64,000 bases of DNA from Syngnathus acus (GCF_901709675.1 NC_051087.1:12647384-12711383); one strand, 5' to 3'; shown: positions 23,731-34,964, counted from the first letter of the stretch. Program-made: numbers and translations. Notes: generated by a model from the sequence alone, not told the origin.

Positions 23731-25598
23731 TTCGCTATTCTTAGACTTAGACTTAGACTTAGACAGAACTTTATTGTCATTTTGTCAACACTAGGTGTGT
23801 ACAAAACGAAATTTCGTTGCATACGGCTTTCAACAATGTAGAGGTATTTCGGCTGGTTAAAAAGTGACATTCTATATAAAAATATGAAATAAGATAATTA
23901 TAAAGTACAAAGTGCAGCAGTGATAAAGTATGTAAACAGTGCAGGAGACAAAAGCAGTATTTACAAGTGTGCAGAGGAATGCTACGTTTGAATGTTCAAC
24001 AGTCTGACGACAGCAGGGAAAAAACTATTGCAGAACCTGGTGGACCTGCAGCGGATGCTGCGAAACCTCTTCCCAGAGGGCAGCAGGGAGAACAGTCCAT
24101 GGTGGGGGTGTGATGGGTCACTGATAATATTTCGGGCTCGGGACACGCAGCGCTGGGATGACAAGTCCTGAATGGAGGGAAGAGGAGCCCCGATGATCCT
24201 CTCTGCTGTCCTCACCACTCTCCTCAGGTTCTTCCAATCGGAGGCGCTGCAACCTCCACACCACACCGAGAGACAGCTTGTCAGAATGCTCTCTATGGTG
24301 CTTCGGTAGAACGTCCTCATGATGGGTGGGGGCAGGTGGGCTCTCCTCATCCTCCGCAGGAAGTACAAGCGCTTCTGTGCCCTCTTGACCAGTGTTGTGG
24401 TGTTCACAGTCCAGGTGAGGTCGTCTGTGATGTGGACTCCCAGGAATTTAGTGCTGCTGACCACCTCCACAGCTGAGCTGTTGATGATCAGTGGAGCGTG
24501 GTGAGGCTGGTTCTTCCTGAAGTCGACGATGATCTCCTTCGTCTTCTCCACATTCAGGATCAGGCTGTTTTCTCTGCACCAGCCCACCAACTGCTCCACC
24601 TCCTCTCTGTAGTCCAGGTCGTTGTTGTCCCTGATGAGGCCCACCACCGTTGTGTCGTCTGCAAACTTCACGATGTGATTGGTGGTGAACCTGGGGGCGC
24701 AGTCGTGTGTCATCAGGGTGAACAGCAGGGGGCTCAGGACGCAGCCCTGAGGGGAGCCTGTGCTGAGGGTGATGACATCTGAGGTGTTCTGTCCGACCCG
24801 GACTGACTGAGGTCTGTTGGTGAGGAAGTCTAGCAGCCAGTTCCGAAGGGGGGTGCTGAAGCCCAGGTGTTCCAGTTTTTCCACCAGATGTTGTGGAATG
24901 ATGGTGTTAAACGCTGAGCTGAAGTCCAGGAACAGCAACCGCACGTGGGTGTTCCTCTCCTCCAGGTGAGCCAGGCTCAGGTGAAGAACGGAGGAGATGG
25001 CATCCTCAGTAGAGCGGTTCTGCCGGTAGGCAAACTGGAACGGATCGAATGTTGGGGGGAGTCTGGAGACGATGTGATCTTTGAGCAGCCTTTCGAAGCA
25101 CTTCATCATGGTGGGAGTCAGTGCCACAGGTCTGTAGTCATTCCATGAGGTGATTTGAGGTTTTTTCGGCACCGGAATGATGGAGGCAGCCTTGAAGCAC
25201 ACTGGCACTTTGGCTTGGTCCAGCGAGATGTTAAAAATGTCTGTGATGACACCAGCCAGCTGGCCTGCACATTCTTTGAACACCCGCCCAGGTATGTTGT
25301 CGGGGCCTGGGGCCTTACGTGGGTTGACTCTTCTCAGAGTCTTCCACACGTCGGCTGAGTCAAGGCAGAGGGCCTCCTCTTCCTGGTGGGGAACAGTTTT
25401 CACTGCAGGAGTGCTGTTTAGTGCCTCAAAACGCCCAAAGAAGTTATTTAGACCATTCAGGAAGTCAGCATCAACCTCACCCACCGGGGGGGAGGGTAAG
25501 TTGTAGTCCGTGATCGCCCGTATGCCTTGCCACATACTCCTGGTGTTATTGGCGTCGTGGAAAAAATCCTGAATTTTTCGACTGTGGCTTCGCTATTC
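23731..25598 (-). mobile_element. CR1/L2/Rex1-type LINE, 5'-truncated
   Basis: The minus-strand element is bounded by a perfect 10-base direct repeat TTCGCTATTC (23,731-23,740 and 25,589-25,598), which I take as the target-site duplication. At the 3' end a short untranslated region contains ATGACAATAAAGTTCTG and runs into four TCTAAG-type tandem units (23,741-23,764). Coding begins in mid-ORF at the truncated 5' end. The in-frame sequence upstream of the first Met reads QDFFHDANNTRS, so the true start of the protein is missing. The clade (CR1, L2 or Rex1/Babar) cannot be settled from memory. Confidence 0.85.
23982..25535 (-). CDS. LINE reverse transcriptase, N-terminally truncated
   Basis: This 517-codon open frame encodes the reverse-transcriptase part of a non-LTR retrotransposon ORF2, which would copy element RNA at a nicked target site. 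Visible motifs are APGPDN (residues 75-80), DYRPVALTP (133-141), palm motif A LDFSSAFN (203-210), motif B SPQGCVLSPLLF (261-272) and the catalytic FADD (291-294). The C-terminal region contains SRARNIISDPSHPHHG. The frame ends naturally at the stop, followed by the 3' UTR and tail. The endonuclease domain is absent because the insertion is 5'-truncated; the in-frame reading continues to about 25,588, so the Met at 25,535 is not a true start. No stops or frameshifts are present, which points to a fairly recent insertion. Confidence 0.9.
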   Translation of the reverse strand: MWQGIRAITDYNLPSPPVGEVDADFLNGLNNFFGRFEALNSTPAVKTVPHQEEEALCLDSADVWKTLRRVNPRKAPGPDNIPGRVFKECAGQLAGVITDIFNISLDQAKVPVCFKAASIIPVPKKPQITSWNDYRPVALTPTMMKCFERLLKDHIVSRLPPTFDPFQFAYRQNRSTEDAISSVLHLSLAHLEERNTHVRLLFLDFSSAFNTIIPQHLVEKLEHLGFSTPLRNWLLDFLTNRPQSVRVGQNTSDVITLSTGSPQGCVLSPLLFTLMTHDCAPRFTTNHIVKFADDTTVVGLIRDNNDLDYREEVEQLVGWCRENSLILNVEKTKEIIVDFRKNQPHHAPLIINSSAVEVVSSTKFLGVHITDDLTWTVNTTTLVKRAQKRLYFLRRMRRAHLPPPIMRTFYRSTIESILTSCLSVWCGGCSASDWKNLRRVVRTAERIIGAPLPSIQDLSSQRCVSRARNIISDPSHPHHGLFSLLPSGKRFRSIRCRSTRFCNSFFPAVVRLLNIQT

Positions 25599-25789
25599 GG
25601 TTGTGTTGCTGTCATCAACGAAAATTAGGACGAAATATCTTTGTTCACGGGACTATCACATGACGGAGACGAGACGAGGCAAGACGAGCCGCAACGAAAA
25701 TACTGATCTTTAATTTAAATGGATATGTGTGTATAACATAATTCAAATCAGAGCATCTTCAATGTATGCAGCGGGTGTACATCTTCCGG
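25599..25789. other. Repeat-like spacer
   Basis: It contains GTCATCAACGAAAATTAGGA and GGAGACGAGACGAGG. A related-looking TTTTCGTTATCAGC-TTTCGTCAACTAAAATGAG segment lies at 26,296-26,331. The two may be halves of one teleost repeat split by the intervening RTE insertion, but I cannot name it. Confidence 0.35.
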
Positions 25790-26150
25790 CTGCTCCCGTC
25801 AGATGTCACCACAGCAGATCAATCATTTCCAACTCACTCTGTCATCTGTATCTTCCTCTGACGCATCAACCACCCACATGTCTTTCACCACATCCCTAAA
25901 CTTCCTCTTTGGACTTCCTCTTCTCCTTCTGCCTGGTGGCTCGATCCTCAGCATCCTTCTCTCTATATACCCTGGGTCCCTTCTCCGTACATTTCCAAAC
26001 CATCTCCATCTCGGTTTTTTGACTTTGTCTCCAAATCGTCCCACCTGAGCTGTCCCTCTGATTTCATTCCTAATCCTATCCATCCTTCAAAATGTCTTCA
26101 TCTCAGCTCTGCCTTCTGTCTTTTTGTTAATGCCACCATTTCTAAGTCCC
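25790..26150 (-). mobile_element. RTE (BovB-like) LINE 3'-end fragment
   Basis: On the minus strand the frame reads DRIRNEIRGTAQV, then RWRWFGNVRRRDPGYIERRM and PPGRRRRGSPKRKFRDVVKD. This is the C-terminal region of RTE-type ORF2 proteins (consensus RWYGHVxRRD and PGRRxRGRPKxRW). It resembles the fragment at 42,440-42,955 more than the Rex3 elements. The copy is short and 5'-truncated. Confidence 0.75.
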
Positions 26151-26394
26151 TATTAACAATATTTTGTTGAAATAACTGCAATGGGCGTATATAATAAGAA
26201 AAAAGTTTCTTTCATCTATGCTTCTTTTGGGATTCATACTGCATTGGGGTTAAATAGAGTCGAAAACACAATTTTCCATCCATCCATTCATCCATTTTCG
26301 TTATCAGCTTTCGTCAACTAAAATGAGACTAGACAAGTCTGAAATCCAGAGGTAGCAAATCCAGGTTCAGAAAGTCAAAACTCTTTGACTTCAA

Positions 26395-27095
26395 GCTTAG
26401 TTTATGCTTGACGCATAGGCGCATCTGCACAGCTCCGTGCCGTAAAAATGAAACAAGTTCCGCAACCACGCACCTCTGCACGGCGTCTGCATGGGCCAAA
26501 TCTCCGCACCGCGTAAGAGATTTCTGAACCACTGAAGCTCCCGTGCAGAAAACAAAGCAAATGAGCAAGAATTGTTGCAAACAATAGTGTTTCCTACTGC
26601 TACATTCGTTGTTTTCATTCATTTATGTTAAGAGTATGTGGACTGTTCACCCATAAACAGTAGTTTGTTGAAATAAAAAAGTAAGATAACATTGTTTTGT
26701 ATTTAGGGTCGCTGATGGGTACACTCGCCTGACTTGCAGGCAGCGTGAGGTCGATTCCCGTGCAGTGATGATGTGCATGTGGATTTGGCTGGTTTGTGCT
26801 CTGCGACTGACTGGCTACCAGTTCAGGGTGTAGTCTGCCTTTCGCCCAATGTCAGCTGTGAAAAAGCTCCAGCACCCCCTGCGACCCTAAACAGCGGTGT
26901 TGAAAATGGAGTTGTTTTTTTAAAACTTTTTTTGTTATTCATTTGCAGTGGATGCTTTTTCATTGCCTCCTTTTGTCTGGGAGAATATCGACCACACTCG
27001 ACAGCAAGCCGCGTAGAGTATAAAAAGCGGTGCTGGCCGGACTCTGCACATCTCACATCCACGTGGAATGTACATGCGTCAAGCATACGCCACGC
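26395..27095. mobile_element. Possible decayed DNA transposon with TIR pair
   Basis: A 14-base TATGCTTGACGCAT at 26,402 is matched by its exact reverse complement ATGCGTCAAGCATA at about 27,073. Weaker similarity continues inward from both (GCATCTGCACAGCTCCG against a diverged counterpart). This is what an old element of roughly 700 bases with terminal inverted repeats would leave. No transposase or target duplication is visible. A SINE fragment lies inside. Confidence 0.35.
26705..26895 (+). mobile_element. tRNA-SINE fragment
   Basis: A decayed head (GGGTACACTCGCCTGACTTG, then GAGGTCGATTCCCG as B box) leads directly to the 3' half (GACTGGCTACCAGTTCAGGG, then CTCCAGCACCCCCTGCGACC). The middle of the SINE is deleted. 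Confidence 0.55.
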
Positions 27096-27279
27096 TTTAG
27101 CCACAGGTGGTTCTACTCAACTCATTAATGCAATAATCGCACTGTATTTGCATTCATTGTATTTTTTTGCATTTGCTTTTATTTTGCTTTGTTTTAGTCT
27201 GCTATTGGCTGTACATTACAAAATATTATCTGTTCTTAATTGTCTTACCTGGATAAATAAACATTTAATTAATACAAAT

Positions 27280-29986
27280 ACAATCCAAAATCCAAAACGA
27301 GAGGGTAGCCTCCCTCCGCCTTCGGGTGGGGGGACGGGTCCTGACTGTTGTTTGTGTCTATGCACCAAACGGCAGCTCAGAGTACCCACCCTTTTTGGAG
27401 TCCCTGGAGGAAGTGCTGGAGGGCGCTCCTTCTGGGGACTCCATCGTTCTACTGGGTGACTTCAATGCTCACGTGGGCAATGACAGTGAGACCTGGAAGG
27501 GCGTGATTGGGAGGAACGGCCCCCCCGATCTGAACCCGAGCGGTGTTCTATTATTGGACTTCTGTGCTCGACACGGATTTTCTATAATGAACACCATGTT
27601 CAAACATAAGGGTGTCCATGTGTGCACTTGGCACCAGGACACCCTAGGCCGCAGTTCGATGATCGACTTTGTAGTCGTGTCATCGGATTTGCGGCCGCAT
27701 GTTTTGGACACTCGGGCGAAGAGAGGGGCGGAGCTGTCAACTGATCACCACCTGGTGGTGGGTTGGCTCCGATGGTGGGGGAAGATGCCGGTCCGACCTG
27801 GCAGACCCAAACGTTCTGTGAGGGTCTGCTGGGAACGTCTGGCGGAATCCCCTGTCAGGAAGAGCTTCAACTCCCACCTCTGGCAGAGCTTTTCCCACGT
27901 CCCGGGGGAGGCGGGGGACATTGAGTCCGAGTGGACCTTGTTCCGCGCCTCCATTGTTGAGGCGGCCGACCGGAGCTGTGGCCGTAAGGTCATTGGTGCC
28001 TGTCGTGGCGGCAATCCCCGAACCCGCTGGTGGACACCGGCGGTAAGGGATGCCGTCAAGCTGAAGAAGGAGTCCTATCGGGCCGTTTTGGCCTGCGGGA
28101 CTCCGGAGGCAGCTGACAGGTACCGGATGGCCAAGCGGAACGCGGCTTCGGCGGTTGCTGAGGCAAAAACCCGGGCGTGGGAGGAGTTTGGCGAGGCCAT
28201 GGAGAATGACTTCCGGACGGCTTCGAGGAAATTCTGGTCCACCATCCGGCGTCTCAGGAGGGGGAAGCAGTGCAACGTCAACACTGTTTACAGTGGAGAT
28301 GGCGTGCTGCTGACCTCGACTCGGGACGTCGTGTGTCGGTGGGGAGAATACTTCGAAGACCTCCTCAATTCCACCGACACGCCTTCCATTGTGGAAGCAG
28401 GGCCTGGGGACTCTGAGGCGGACTCTCCAATCTCTGGGGTTGAAGTCACTGAGGTAGTTAAAAAACTCCTCGGTGGCAAGGCCCCGGGGGTGGATGAGAT
28501 CCGCCCGGATTTCTTAAGGGCTCTGGATGTTGTGGGGCTGTCATGGCTGACACGTCTCTACGGCATCGCGTGGACATCGGGGACAGTGCCTCTGGATTGG
28601 CAGACTGGGGTGGTGGTTCCCCTCTTTAAGAAGGGGGACCGGAGGGTGTGTTCCAATTACAGGGGAATTACACTCCTCAGCCTCCCTGGTAAGGTCTATT
28701 CAGGGGTGCTGGAGAGGAGGGTCCGTCGGGAGGTCGAACCTCGGATTCAGGAGGAACAGTGTGGCTTTCGTCCTGGCCGTGGAACAGTGGACCAGCTCTT
28801 CACCCTCAACAGGATCCTCGAGGGTGCATGGGAGTTCGCCCAACCAGTCCACATGTGTTTTGTGGACTTGGAGAAGGCGTTCGACCGTGTCCCTCGGGAG
28901 GTTCTGTGGGGGGTGCTTCGGGAGTACGGGGTACCGAGCCAACTGATAAGGGCGGTTCGGTCCCTGTATCACCGATGCCAGAGTTTGGTCCACATTTCCG
29001 GCAGTAAGTCGGATTCGTTCCCGGTGAGGGTTGGACTCCGCCAAGGCTGCCCTTTGTCACCGATTCTGTTCATAATTTTTATGGACAGAATTTCTAGGTG
29101 CAGCCGAGGCGTTGAGGGTGTCCGGTTTGGGGACCTCAGCATCGCGTCTCTGCTTTTTGCAGACGACGTTGTGCTGTTGGCTTCTTCAGGCCGTGATCTC
29201 CAGCTCTCACTGGAGCGGTTCGCAGCCGAGTGTGAAGCGGTCGGGATGATGGTCAGCACCTCCAAATCCGAGTCCATGGTCCTCGATCGGAAAAGGGTGG
29301 AATGCCCTCTCCGGATCGGGGATGAGATCCTGCCCCAAGTGGAGGAGTTTAAGTATCTTGGGGTCTTGTTCACGAGTGAGGGGAGGATGGAGCGCGAGAT
29401 CGACAGGCGGATCGGTGCAGCGTCGGCAGTAATGCGGACTCTGTACCGGTCCGTCGTGGTAAAGAGAGAGCTGAGCCAAAAGGCAAAGCTCTCAATTTAC
29501 CGGTCGATTTACGCTCCTACCCTCACCTATGGTCACGAGCTATGGGTCGTCACCGAAAGAACGAGATCCCGGATACAAGCGGCCGAAATGAGTTTTCTCC
29601 GCAGGATGTCCGGGCTCTCCCTTAGAGATAGGGTGAGAAGTTCGGTCATCCGGGAGAGACTCGGAGTAGAGTCGCTACTCCTCCACGTTGAGAGGAGCCA
29701 GATGAGGTGGCTCGGGCATCTCATCAGGATGCCTCCTGGACGCCTCCCTGGGGAGGTGTTCCGGGCATGTCCCACCGGTAGGAGACCCCGGGGACGACCC
29801 AGGACGCGCTGGAGAGACTATGTCTCTCGGCTGGCCTGGGAACGCCTTGGGATCCCCCGGGATGAGCTAGATGAAGTGGCTGGGGAGAGGGAAGTCTGGG
29901 AGTCCCTCCTGAAGCTGTTGCCCCCGCGACCCGACCCCGGATAAGCGGAAGAAGATGGATGGATGGATGGATGGACAATCCAAAAT
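27280..29986 (+). mobile_element. Rex3 (RTE clade) LINE, 5'-truncated, recent
   Basis: A perfect 12-base direct repeat ACAATCCAAAAT at 27,280-27,291 and 29,975-29,986 flanks the element and is read as the target-site duplication. Element sequence begins near 27,298, inside the endonuclease domain. The 3' end is very short: the ORF stop is followed by AAGCGGAAGAAGATGG and about four GATG units, as described for Rex3. The site TGGCAGACTGGGGTGGTGGT (28,598-28,617) and CAAGGCTGCCCTTTGTCACC (29,042-29,061) match the conserved sites commonly used to amplify Rex3. The copy is dead on arrival only through the 5' truncation. Confidence 0.93.
27326..29944 (+). CDS. Rex3 endonuclease-reverse transcriptase, N-truncated
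   Basis: This 872-codon uninterrupted frame encodes most of the single Rex3 polyprotein, with an apurinic-type endonuclease followed by a reverse transcriptase. Endonuclease motifs seen are GDFNAHVG (about residue 44) and STDHHLV (about 138). The N-terminal endonuclease strands with the first catalytic residues are missing. Reverse-transcriptase motifs are YRGITLLS (about 445), FVDLEKAFD (about 511), [13 protein letters not shown] (about 570) and catalytic FADD (about 611). The C-terminal region has [15 protein letters not shown] and ends PRPDPG. In-frame coding continues upstream of the GTG at 27,326 to about 27,299. A frame this clean without selection suggests recent insertion. It cannot make a complete endonuclease. 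Confidence 0.9.
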   Translation: MGGRVLTVVCVYAPNGSSEYPPFLESLEEVLEGAPSGDSIVLLGDFNAHVGNDSETWKGVIGRNGPPDLNPSGVLLLDFCARHGFSIMNTMFKHKGVHVCTWHQDTLGRSSMIDFVVVSSDLRPHVLDTRAKRGAELSTDHHLVVGWLRWWGKMPVRPGRPKRSVRVCWERLAESPVRKSFNSHLWQSFSHVPGEAGDIESEWTLFRASIVEAADRSCGRKVIGACRGGNPRTRWWTPAVRDAVKLKKESYRAVLACGTPEAADRYRMAKRNAASAVAEAKTRAWEEFGEAMENDFRTASRKFWSTIRRLRRGKQCNVNTVYSGDGVLLTSTRDVVCRWGEYFEDLLNSTDTPSIVEAGPGDSEADSPISGVEVTEVVKKLLGGKAPGVDEIRPDFLRALDVVGLSWLTRLYGIAWTSGTVPLDWQTGVVVPLFKKGDRRVCSNYRGITLLSLPGKVYSGVLERRVRREVEPRIQEEQCGFRPGRGTVDQLFTLNRILEGAWEFAQPVHMCFVDLEKAFDRVPREVLWGVLREYGVPSQLIRAVRSLYHRCQSLVHISGSKSDSFPVRVGLRQGCPLSPILFIIFMDRISRCSRGVEGVRFGDLSIASLLFADDVVLLASSGRDLQLSLERFAAECEAVGMMVSTSKSESMVLDRKRVECPLRIGDEILPQVEEFKYLGVLFTSEGRMEREIDRRIGAASAVMRTLYRSVVVKRELSQKAKLSIYRSIYAPTLTYGHELWVVTERTRSRIQAAEMSFLRRMSGLSLRDRVRSSVIRERLGVESLLLHVERSQMRWLGHLIRMPPGRLPGEVFRACPTGRRPRGRPRTRWRDYVSRLAWERLGIPRDELDEVAGEREVWESLLKLLPPRPDPG

Positions 29987-31120
29987 TGTTGGTATTTGGT
30001 TTATTAAAGGACTGACTTGAGTCTTTTAAGTGACCTGACTGAGCAAACTGGAAGAGGAGAATATGGATAAGCTGCTTCACCTGACAGATTCTTATGCAGT
30101 CAAAATTGTCATAAATTGGACAATACGTATATTCTTTCTCACATAATGGTATTTACCTGGAAGTATTCCAGTTGCCACCACATGAGCTCCACATGGAGAA
30201 AGTAAAAACCATAAACTCATTCCAAAACCTCAAGTGCAATAATATTTTCAGTTCTGTAATAACCTATAACCCATACTACAATTAATTTAGCTTTTGCTGT
30301 TGGGTTTGTCTGAGCCTCAGTTTACCTCAACACTGGATGAATATATAATGAATTATTTTAAGAGAAATATTAATGTACTGTAAATATTTTCGGGGGGGGA
30401 ACATACATGTAAATTCGGACTGAGACGGAAAGGTCTCTTGCAAAAGACTTGATCACTGCTTTCAAACTACTTGTTTCAAACCAACAAAGACTGTGTCTGT
30501 CTACACTGACAGGCCTGATCCAGCTGGGCTTGACAGCAGAGCACACATGAAAGAAAGGCACAGAGGAATGGAGTGGCAAGAGCAATAGGAAAAAAGCAAG
30601 GGATGAACAGAAACACACACTGGGCTCCTGCTGTTCACAGCAGCAGGTGCAAGAGAGAGGAGAGGGAGGGAATTGATGGAAAGGGGGGGTCCATGCACTT
30701 TTATTTAAAAGAGAAAAAGATTATGCGTGCTGTGGGCGCAAGATATGCGTAGCATTTACTGAATGAAGTTCCAATGAGATGAATTCTCAGCATGGGATTC
30801 TATAAAATGGAATCCCTGTTTGATTTTTTTATCATGAGGCTTTTCATTAAGATCCACTGAACTTTAGCTGTCTCGTGATATTTAGACTACAAGAGGCCAT
30901 AAACAGCAAGAACTGCCACTCTGATGCCATCCCAGTAAAGGCTGAAATATTAAAGGCAAAGCTAGAGCTACGAGCAGCCTTAAAGGGCCTTCCCAACCCT
31001 GGTCACGTTGAGGTACTTTGGGGTACTTGCGTGTTTGTGGTACTCACACATACAGACTTTCTGTCAGGGTTAGCATATGGTATGTAGATGAAACCAGGAA
31101 TGCTTTGAGAAAACAATCGT
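29987..31120. other. Stretch without supported gene
   Basis: No gene or repeat family that I can support. Short frames only. Confidence 0.5.
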
Positions 31121-31840
31121 AGGGGGCGTAGTGGAGCCATATTTTTAAACTGGCACAAGAAATCTCTGAAATATTCATTTGTGTACCAGGTCAGTTCTGC
31201 ATGCAAAGTTTCATGATTTTTTTCACCCCGGTTCAGACACTAAAAGACGGCTTCATTTTTCTTTGTATCGCCAAACCAACCGCGTACAACAAAATAAAAA
31301 ACTTTCAATAATTTTGCATCCTCAACATGTTTAGATGAAACACCCAAAGTTTGAAAACGTTTGAAGAAAATCTCCAGGAGGAATTTGATCAAATATGAAC
31401 TATATACGTAATAGGCCAAAAATGCAGCCTAATTCCAAAGAGTCAAAATGGAAGACTTCCTTTTAGCTGTAGCATATGGCCACAAAATACATTTTTGTTG
31501 GTCTTCCATTGTTACACATGTCTCCCAATATTCACAGTTCCAGGTGACATGTAGGACTGGTAAATTTGTATGGGTTACTGTAGAGCTATTTTTTGAAACT
31601 CGTATATAGAATGTCTAAAATATTACTTTTCGTACCAGGTATGGTGTATGTGAAAAGTTTCACGAGTTTTTTCCCAGTTTCAGGGCCTCAAATACAGCAT
31701 TATTTTTCTTTGTAAACAGCATATCGCCACAGCAACAGTGTGCGTCAAATAAAAACCTTTTAATAACTAAGAAGAAACATCCAAAGTTTGAAAGCAATCT
31801 CGAGGAGGAGTTTGTTAAAATAGAAGGCCAAAATTGTACT
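31121..31840. repeat. Two diverged tandem copies, period about 440
   Basis: Landmarks in order recur: GTACCAGG (31,183; 31,633), AAAGTTTCA (31,205; 31,654), a TTTTTCTTTGTA stretch, and CCAAAGTTTGAAA (31,344; 31,781) followed by a GAGGAG-AATTTGAT / GAGGAGGAGTTTGTT end. The copies are heavily diverged. This resembles a widespread teleost repeat type, but I cannot name it, and it has no coding. Confidence 0.65.
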
Positions 31841-31915
31841 TACACCTGTAAAAAAGCCAAGTTAAAACAACCCAATTTGGGTTAAAACCCAGGAAATTTG
31901 TACTAAACACTCCTT

Positions 31916-31985
<70 letters not shown>
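31916..31985. repeat. (AT)n microsatellite
   Basis: About 70 bases of alternating AT with single C or G interruptions near each end. Confidence 0.97.
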
Positions 31986-34299
31986 CACAAAACTGAACCC
32001 GATTGTTTGTTTGTTCAAACCTTGCCACAATTCAAAATAAAAGCCTCACAACTAGTCCTTGTTTGGAAATCAGTGCCTTAATTGTCATTTATTCTTAAAT
32101 TAGGAAAAAATGGTTGTGACTGCTAACTTCATTCGGACTGCGTGTACTGAGCTGCAGTCAGATGACCCTTATTTTATTATATATTTGTTGCAACTGAATA
32201 GCCCTTTTCACTGTTTATTATGTTTTATTTTGCTATTAAATGGCTTAGCTAGTAACTAACAGAACCTGTGTTAACATCCTTACTTGCATTCGCTTGAGCC
32301 AGGATGTGTCTTAATAAAACATTTTCCAAACCCCTGTACTGGGAAAGCTATGGGGTGGGGCATATCAAATTACAGTACATCAATCTTGAGGAGAAGCATC
32401 TTTCTTCTAGACTGGGTGTTGACAGACAGCAAGAGAATAGGCATCAGCCGCACATTTCGGCGTTTGATGAGACAGAACAATATCCAAATCCCCAACCGCC
32501 TCTTATTTAAGTTACTGAGGACTCTGAAAAAGGAAGTTCTTCCAAAGTCGCTTAGAAGCTTGCGCACTTATAGGTGATGGGAGAGAATGGAGAGAGCAAG
32601 AAGTAGAGGGGCGGGAGGAAAGATGATGTTTATGCATTAGATTTTCAAAGCCCCTTTCTCTGCAAGGAAATTCAGATTCAAAGGTGTATTTCTTGCAGGA
32701 AGATCTGAAGGATTCTTTCTCCCTGTTATTGCTTGAGTGACAAAGTCTCTGTAGCTTATCCAGGACTTTGTATGCACACGGTAACTGAGCATGAGGAGGC
32801 CCTACATAGCAACACTTTATCCGCTCGGGCAAGTGAGTGGTGTGTAACCGTGTATATATAATATTTAATATTTTCTATCCTCCAACTACATATTTGACAT
32901 CAAAGAGTAGAGTAACGCCGAATAGTAACACCTTGGCTATGCAATCAAATGGTACTGTTAAATCAATCACCTAGACCCCCCCCCTCCCCCCTTCCCCACC
33001 ACCACAAGCATCAACTCTATGCAAACTATTGAGTCTGAACTGCGTGTGCCCGTGCTTGTCGCTGCAAATTCAAACACGCTGGAACAATATTAGCTGAGAC
33101 TTCTTCTGAGAGGAAGTTTGAACTTCACAACTTCAGAGGCAGAGCACTTTGAAAGAGCTGAAGGAGCAGAGATGAGAGTGTTAGGGTGTGGATGCGCACA
33201 CTTGCGTCGAGATAGTTGCTGAGTGCAGCAGTCATACAAACGTGTGATTAAAAATTCAAATGAGTGCCTTTAGAATCAATGCAAGGCTTTGAGGCTCCGT
33301 AATGAGGCTGATATATGAAGTTTAAACATTCCCATCTGCTGGAAGTGCCACCGTGGAAAAAGAGATGGAGAAAGGGAGGGAGGAAAAGAAAAAGGGGAAG
33401 ATTTGTGGCTTTGATGCCGGGCTTTCACCGTGGGGCATGACTGCTTGGCTGGCTGTTACTGAGATCCGGAGCCCATTCAGTTTGAAACCTTTACGAAGAT
33501 AACACTTTGTGCAAATGTTCAGCAATATGGCTGCAATGTAAAGCAGAAGAAACACTGGAGTGCAGAGAGGTGTGCTGTAGAAGAAGGAAAACACAATGAC
33601 AACAATGGGCTGAAAAGGGGAGCTCTCGGAAGTAATGGATGGGGGGGAGTGGGCTCGATCAACAACAATCTCAACAACAAGAAAATAGAAAAAATAATGT
33701 GACATTCAGCTAGTCAGTTACAGAGTACATATATGTACCAGGTAAACATCATGGGTGGTAATCAAAGGTGGGCATTTGGTCAGTACTTACGGAAGGTCCA
33801 TCAATCCATCTCGGATGCTCATTTTGCTGACCAATGGCAAACTTGCGTCTTTTGCTGACAGCTGACGCAAACATGGAGAGTGCATCAATTTTAAAAAGAA
33901 ATCTCTGCGGAGACTATTGTGGCTGGCTGTGATTGGCTATGGAAGCGGGACCAGATGATGTCGCTTGACTTCACTTTGACAACACAAATCTGTTTGTTTG
34001 AGTCTAAGTCTAATATTTTCTGTGTTTTTATTTACAGATGAACCTTTATGGTTGTTGTTTTTTCTTAATTTTTTAGGAAAAAAAAATTCATATCCGGTAT
34101 TATATTTTTTTATTATTTTATTTACTAAAGTACTTTAAATCCACTTTTACGCCACTTACGTCCTAAAATGAGGTTGTACCAGCGACAACCTGTACTGTAC
34201 GGTTGAGTACTGTAGATAGATTTAAAAATCCTCCCTAAATGTCTTAAGTATAAATAATCCTGGCTCATCTATCCGTCCATCTGTCCGCCCACCCGCCTG
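31986..34299. other. Long stretch without supported gene
   Basis: About 2.3 kb without a supported gene. Frames at 32,284-32,577 (plus) and 33,322-33,705 (minus, 127 codons, hydrophobic at its centre) have no recognised family and no convincing splice context. A C-rich run lies at 32,976-32,994. Confidence 0.4.
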
Positions 34300-34947
34300 C
34301 CCGTCTGTCCGTCCGTCCGGGCAGGAAGGCCGAAGCCCAGATGAGCCTGAGAACTGTTACATGGACGTGCCAACTACACGAGGTCACTATGTTTTATAGT
34401 AGGGTCGCAAAAAAAAAAAATCCAGATACATTTTATAAGTCGATAAATAATGTATTTGGATCCAGATGCTTTTATTTTGTGCAGCCGCTTGATGAAATAA
34501 GATTTTAAAAAAGCTTGCTACTTGTGTAGTATGTTGCTAGAAAAGTCTGCACGTCCCAGCAGAGTACACATCTGCTACACTACATAAGGAAATTTCCAAT
34601 TGAAAGTGTGCTTTGACTGCTTGAAAGGATTCAATGACATCCACAACTTAGTCTTGAGAAGAATCCATGTTTTCAAGATTTGAAGCCAGCCTTCGCTGTC
34701 AGTGAATCCACATCTGTTTTGTGTAGCCACATTTCTTCAAAAGGCTGGATAAATACATCGAGTAGTTTTCTGGAAATCTCTTTTAATATATTATTGGCAT
34801 GTGTGCTGTTAATTTTCACCGCATCCTCACTTCAACTGCAATATGATATGTCACGTTCCTTCCATAATGATCAGTCGATGGGAATATGACAATGGCACTT
34901 GGAAATATTCTTGGTCTAGGCTTTGGTGACCTCATAGCTGCACAAAG
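34300..34947 (-). mobile_element. Unidentified ~640-base repeat, copy B
   Basis: Inverted copy of 18,866-19,503. On the minus strand it starts CTTTGTGCAGCTATGAGG (34,947) and ends GGACGGACGGACAGACGG (34,302), continuing into a degenerate GACG/GATG tandem to about 34,270. The copies differ by scattered substitutions and small indels. Copy B lacks the 46-base flanking repeat of copy A. A frame at 34,680-34,889 (plus) is the counterpart of the copy A frame but diverges at its end. Confidence 0.75.
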
Positions 34948-34964
34948 AAACCCAACATTTCTGT

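Noticed and set aside
27017-27030. TATAAAA motif upstream of the Rex3 copy as its promoter
   Set aside because: The Rex3 copy is 5'-truncated, and the motif lies outside the target duplication, so it is host or older repeat sequence unrelated to the LINE.
33322-33705. 127-codon minus-strand frame with a hydrophobic stretch
   Set aside because: No recognisable family, low-complexity Phe/Ser-rich composition, no splice or promoter context.
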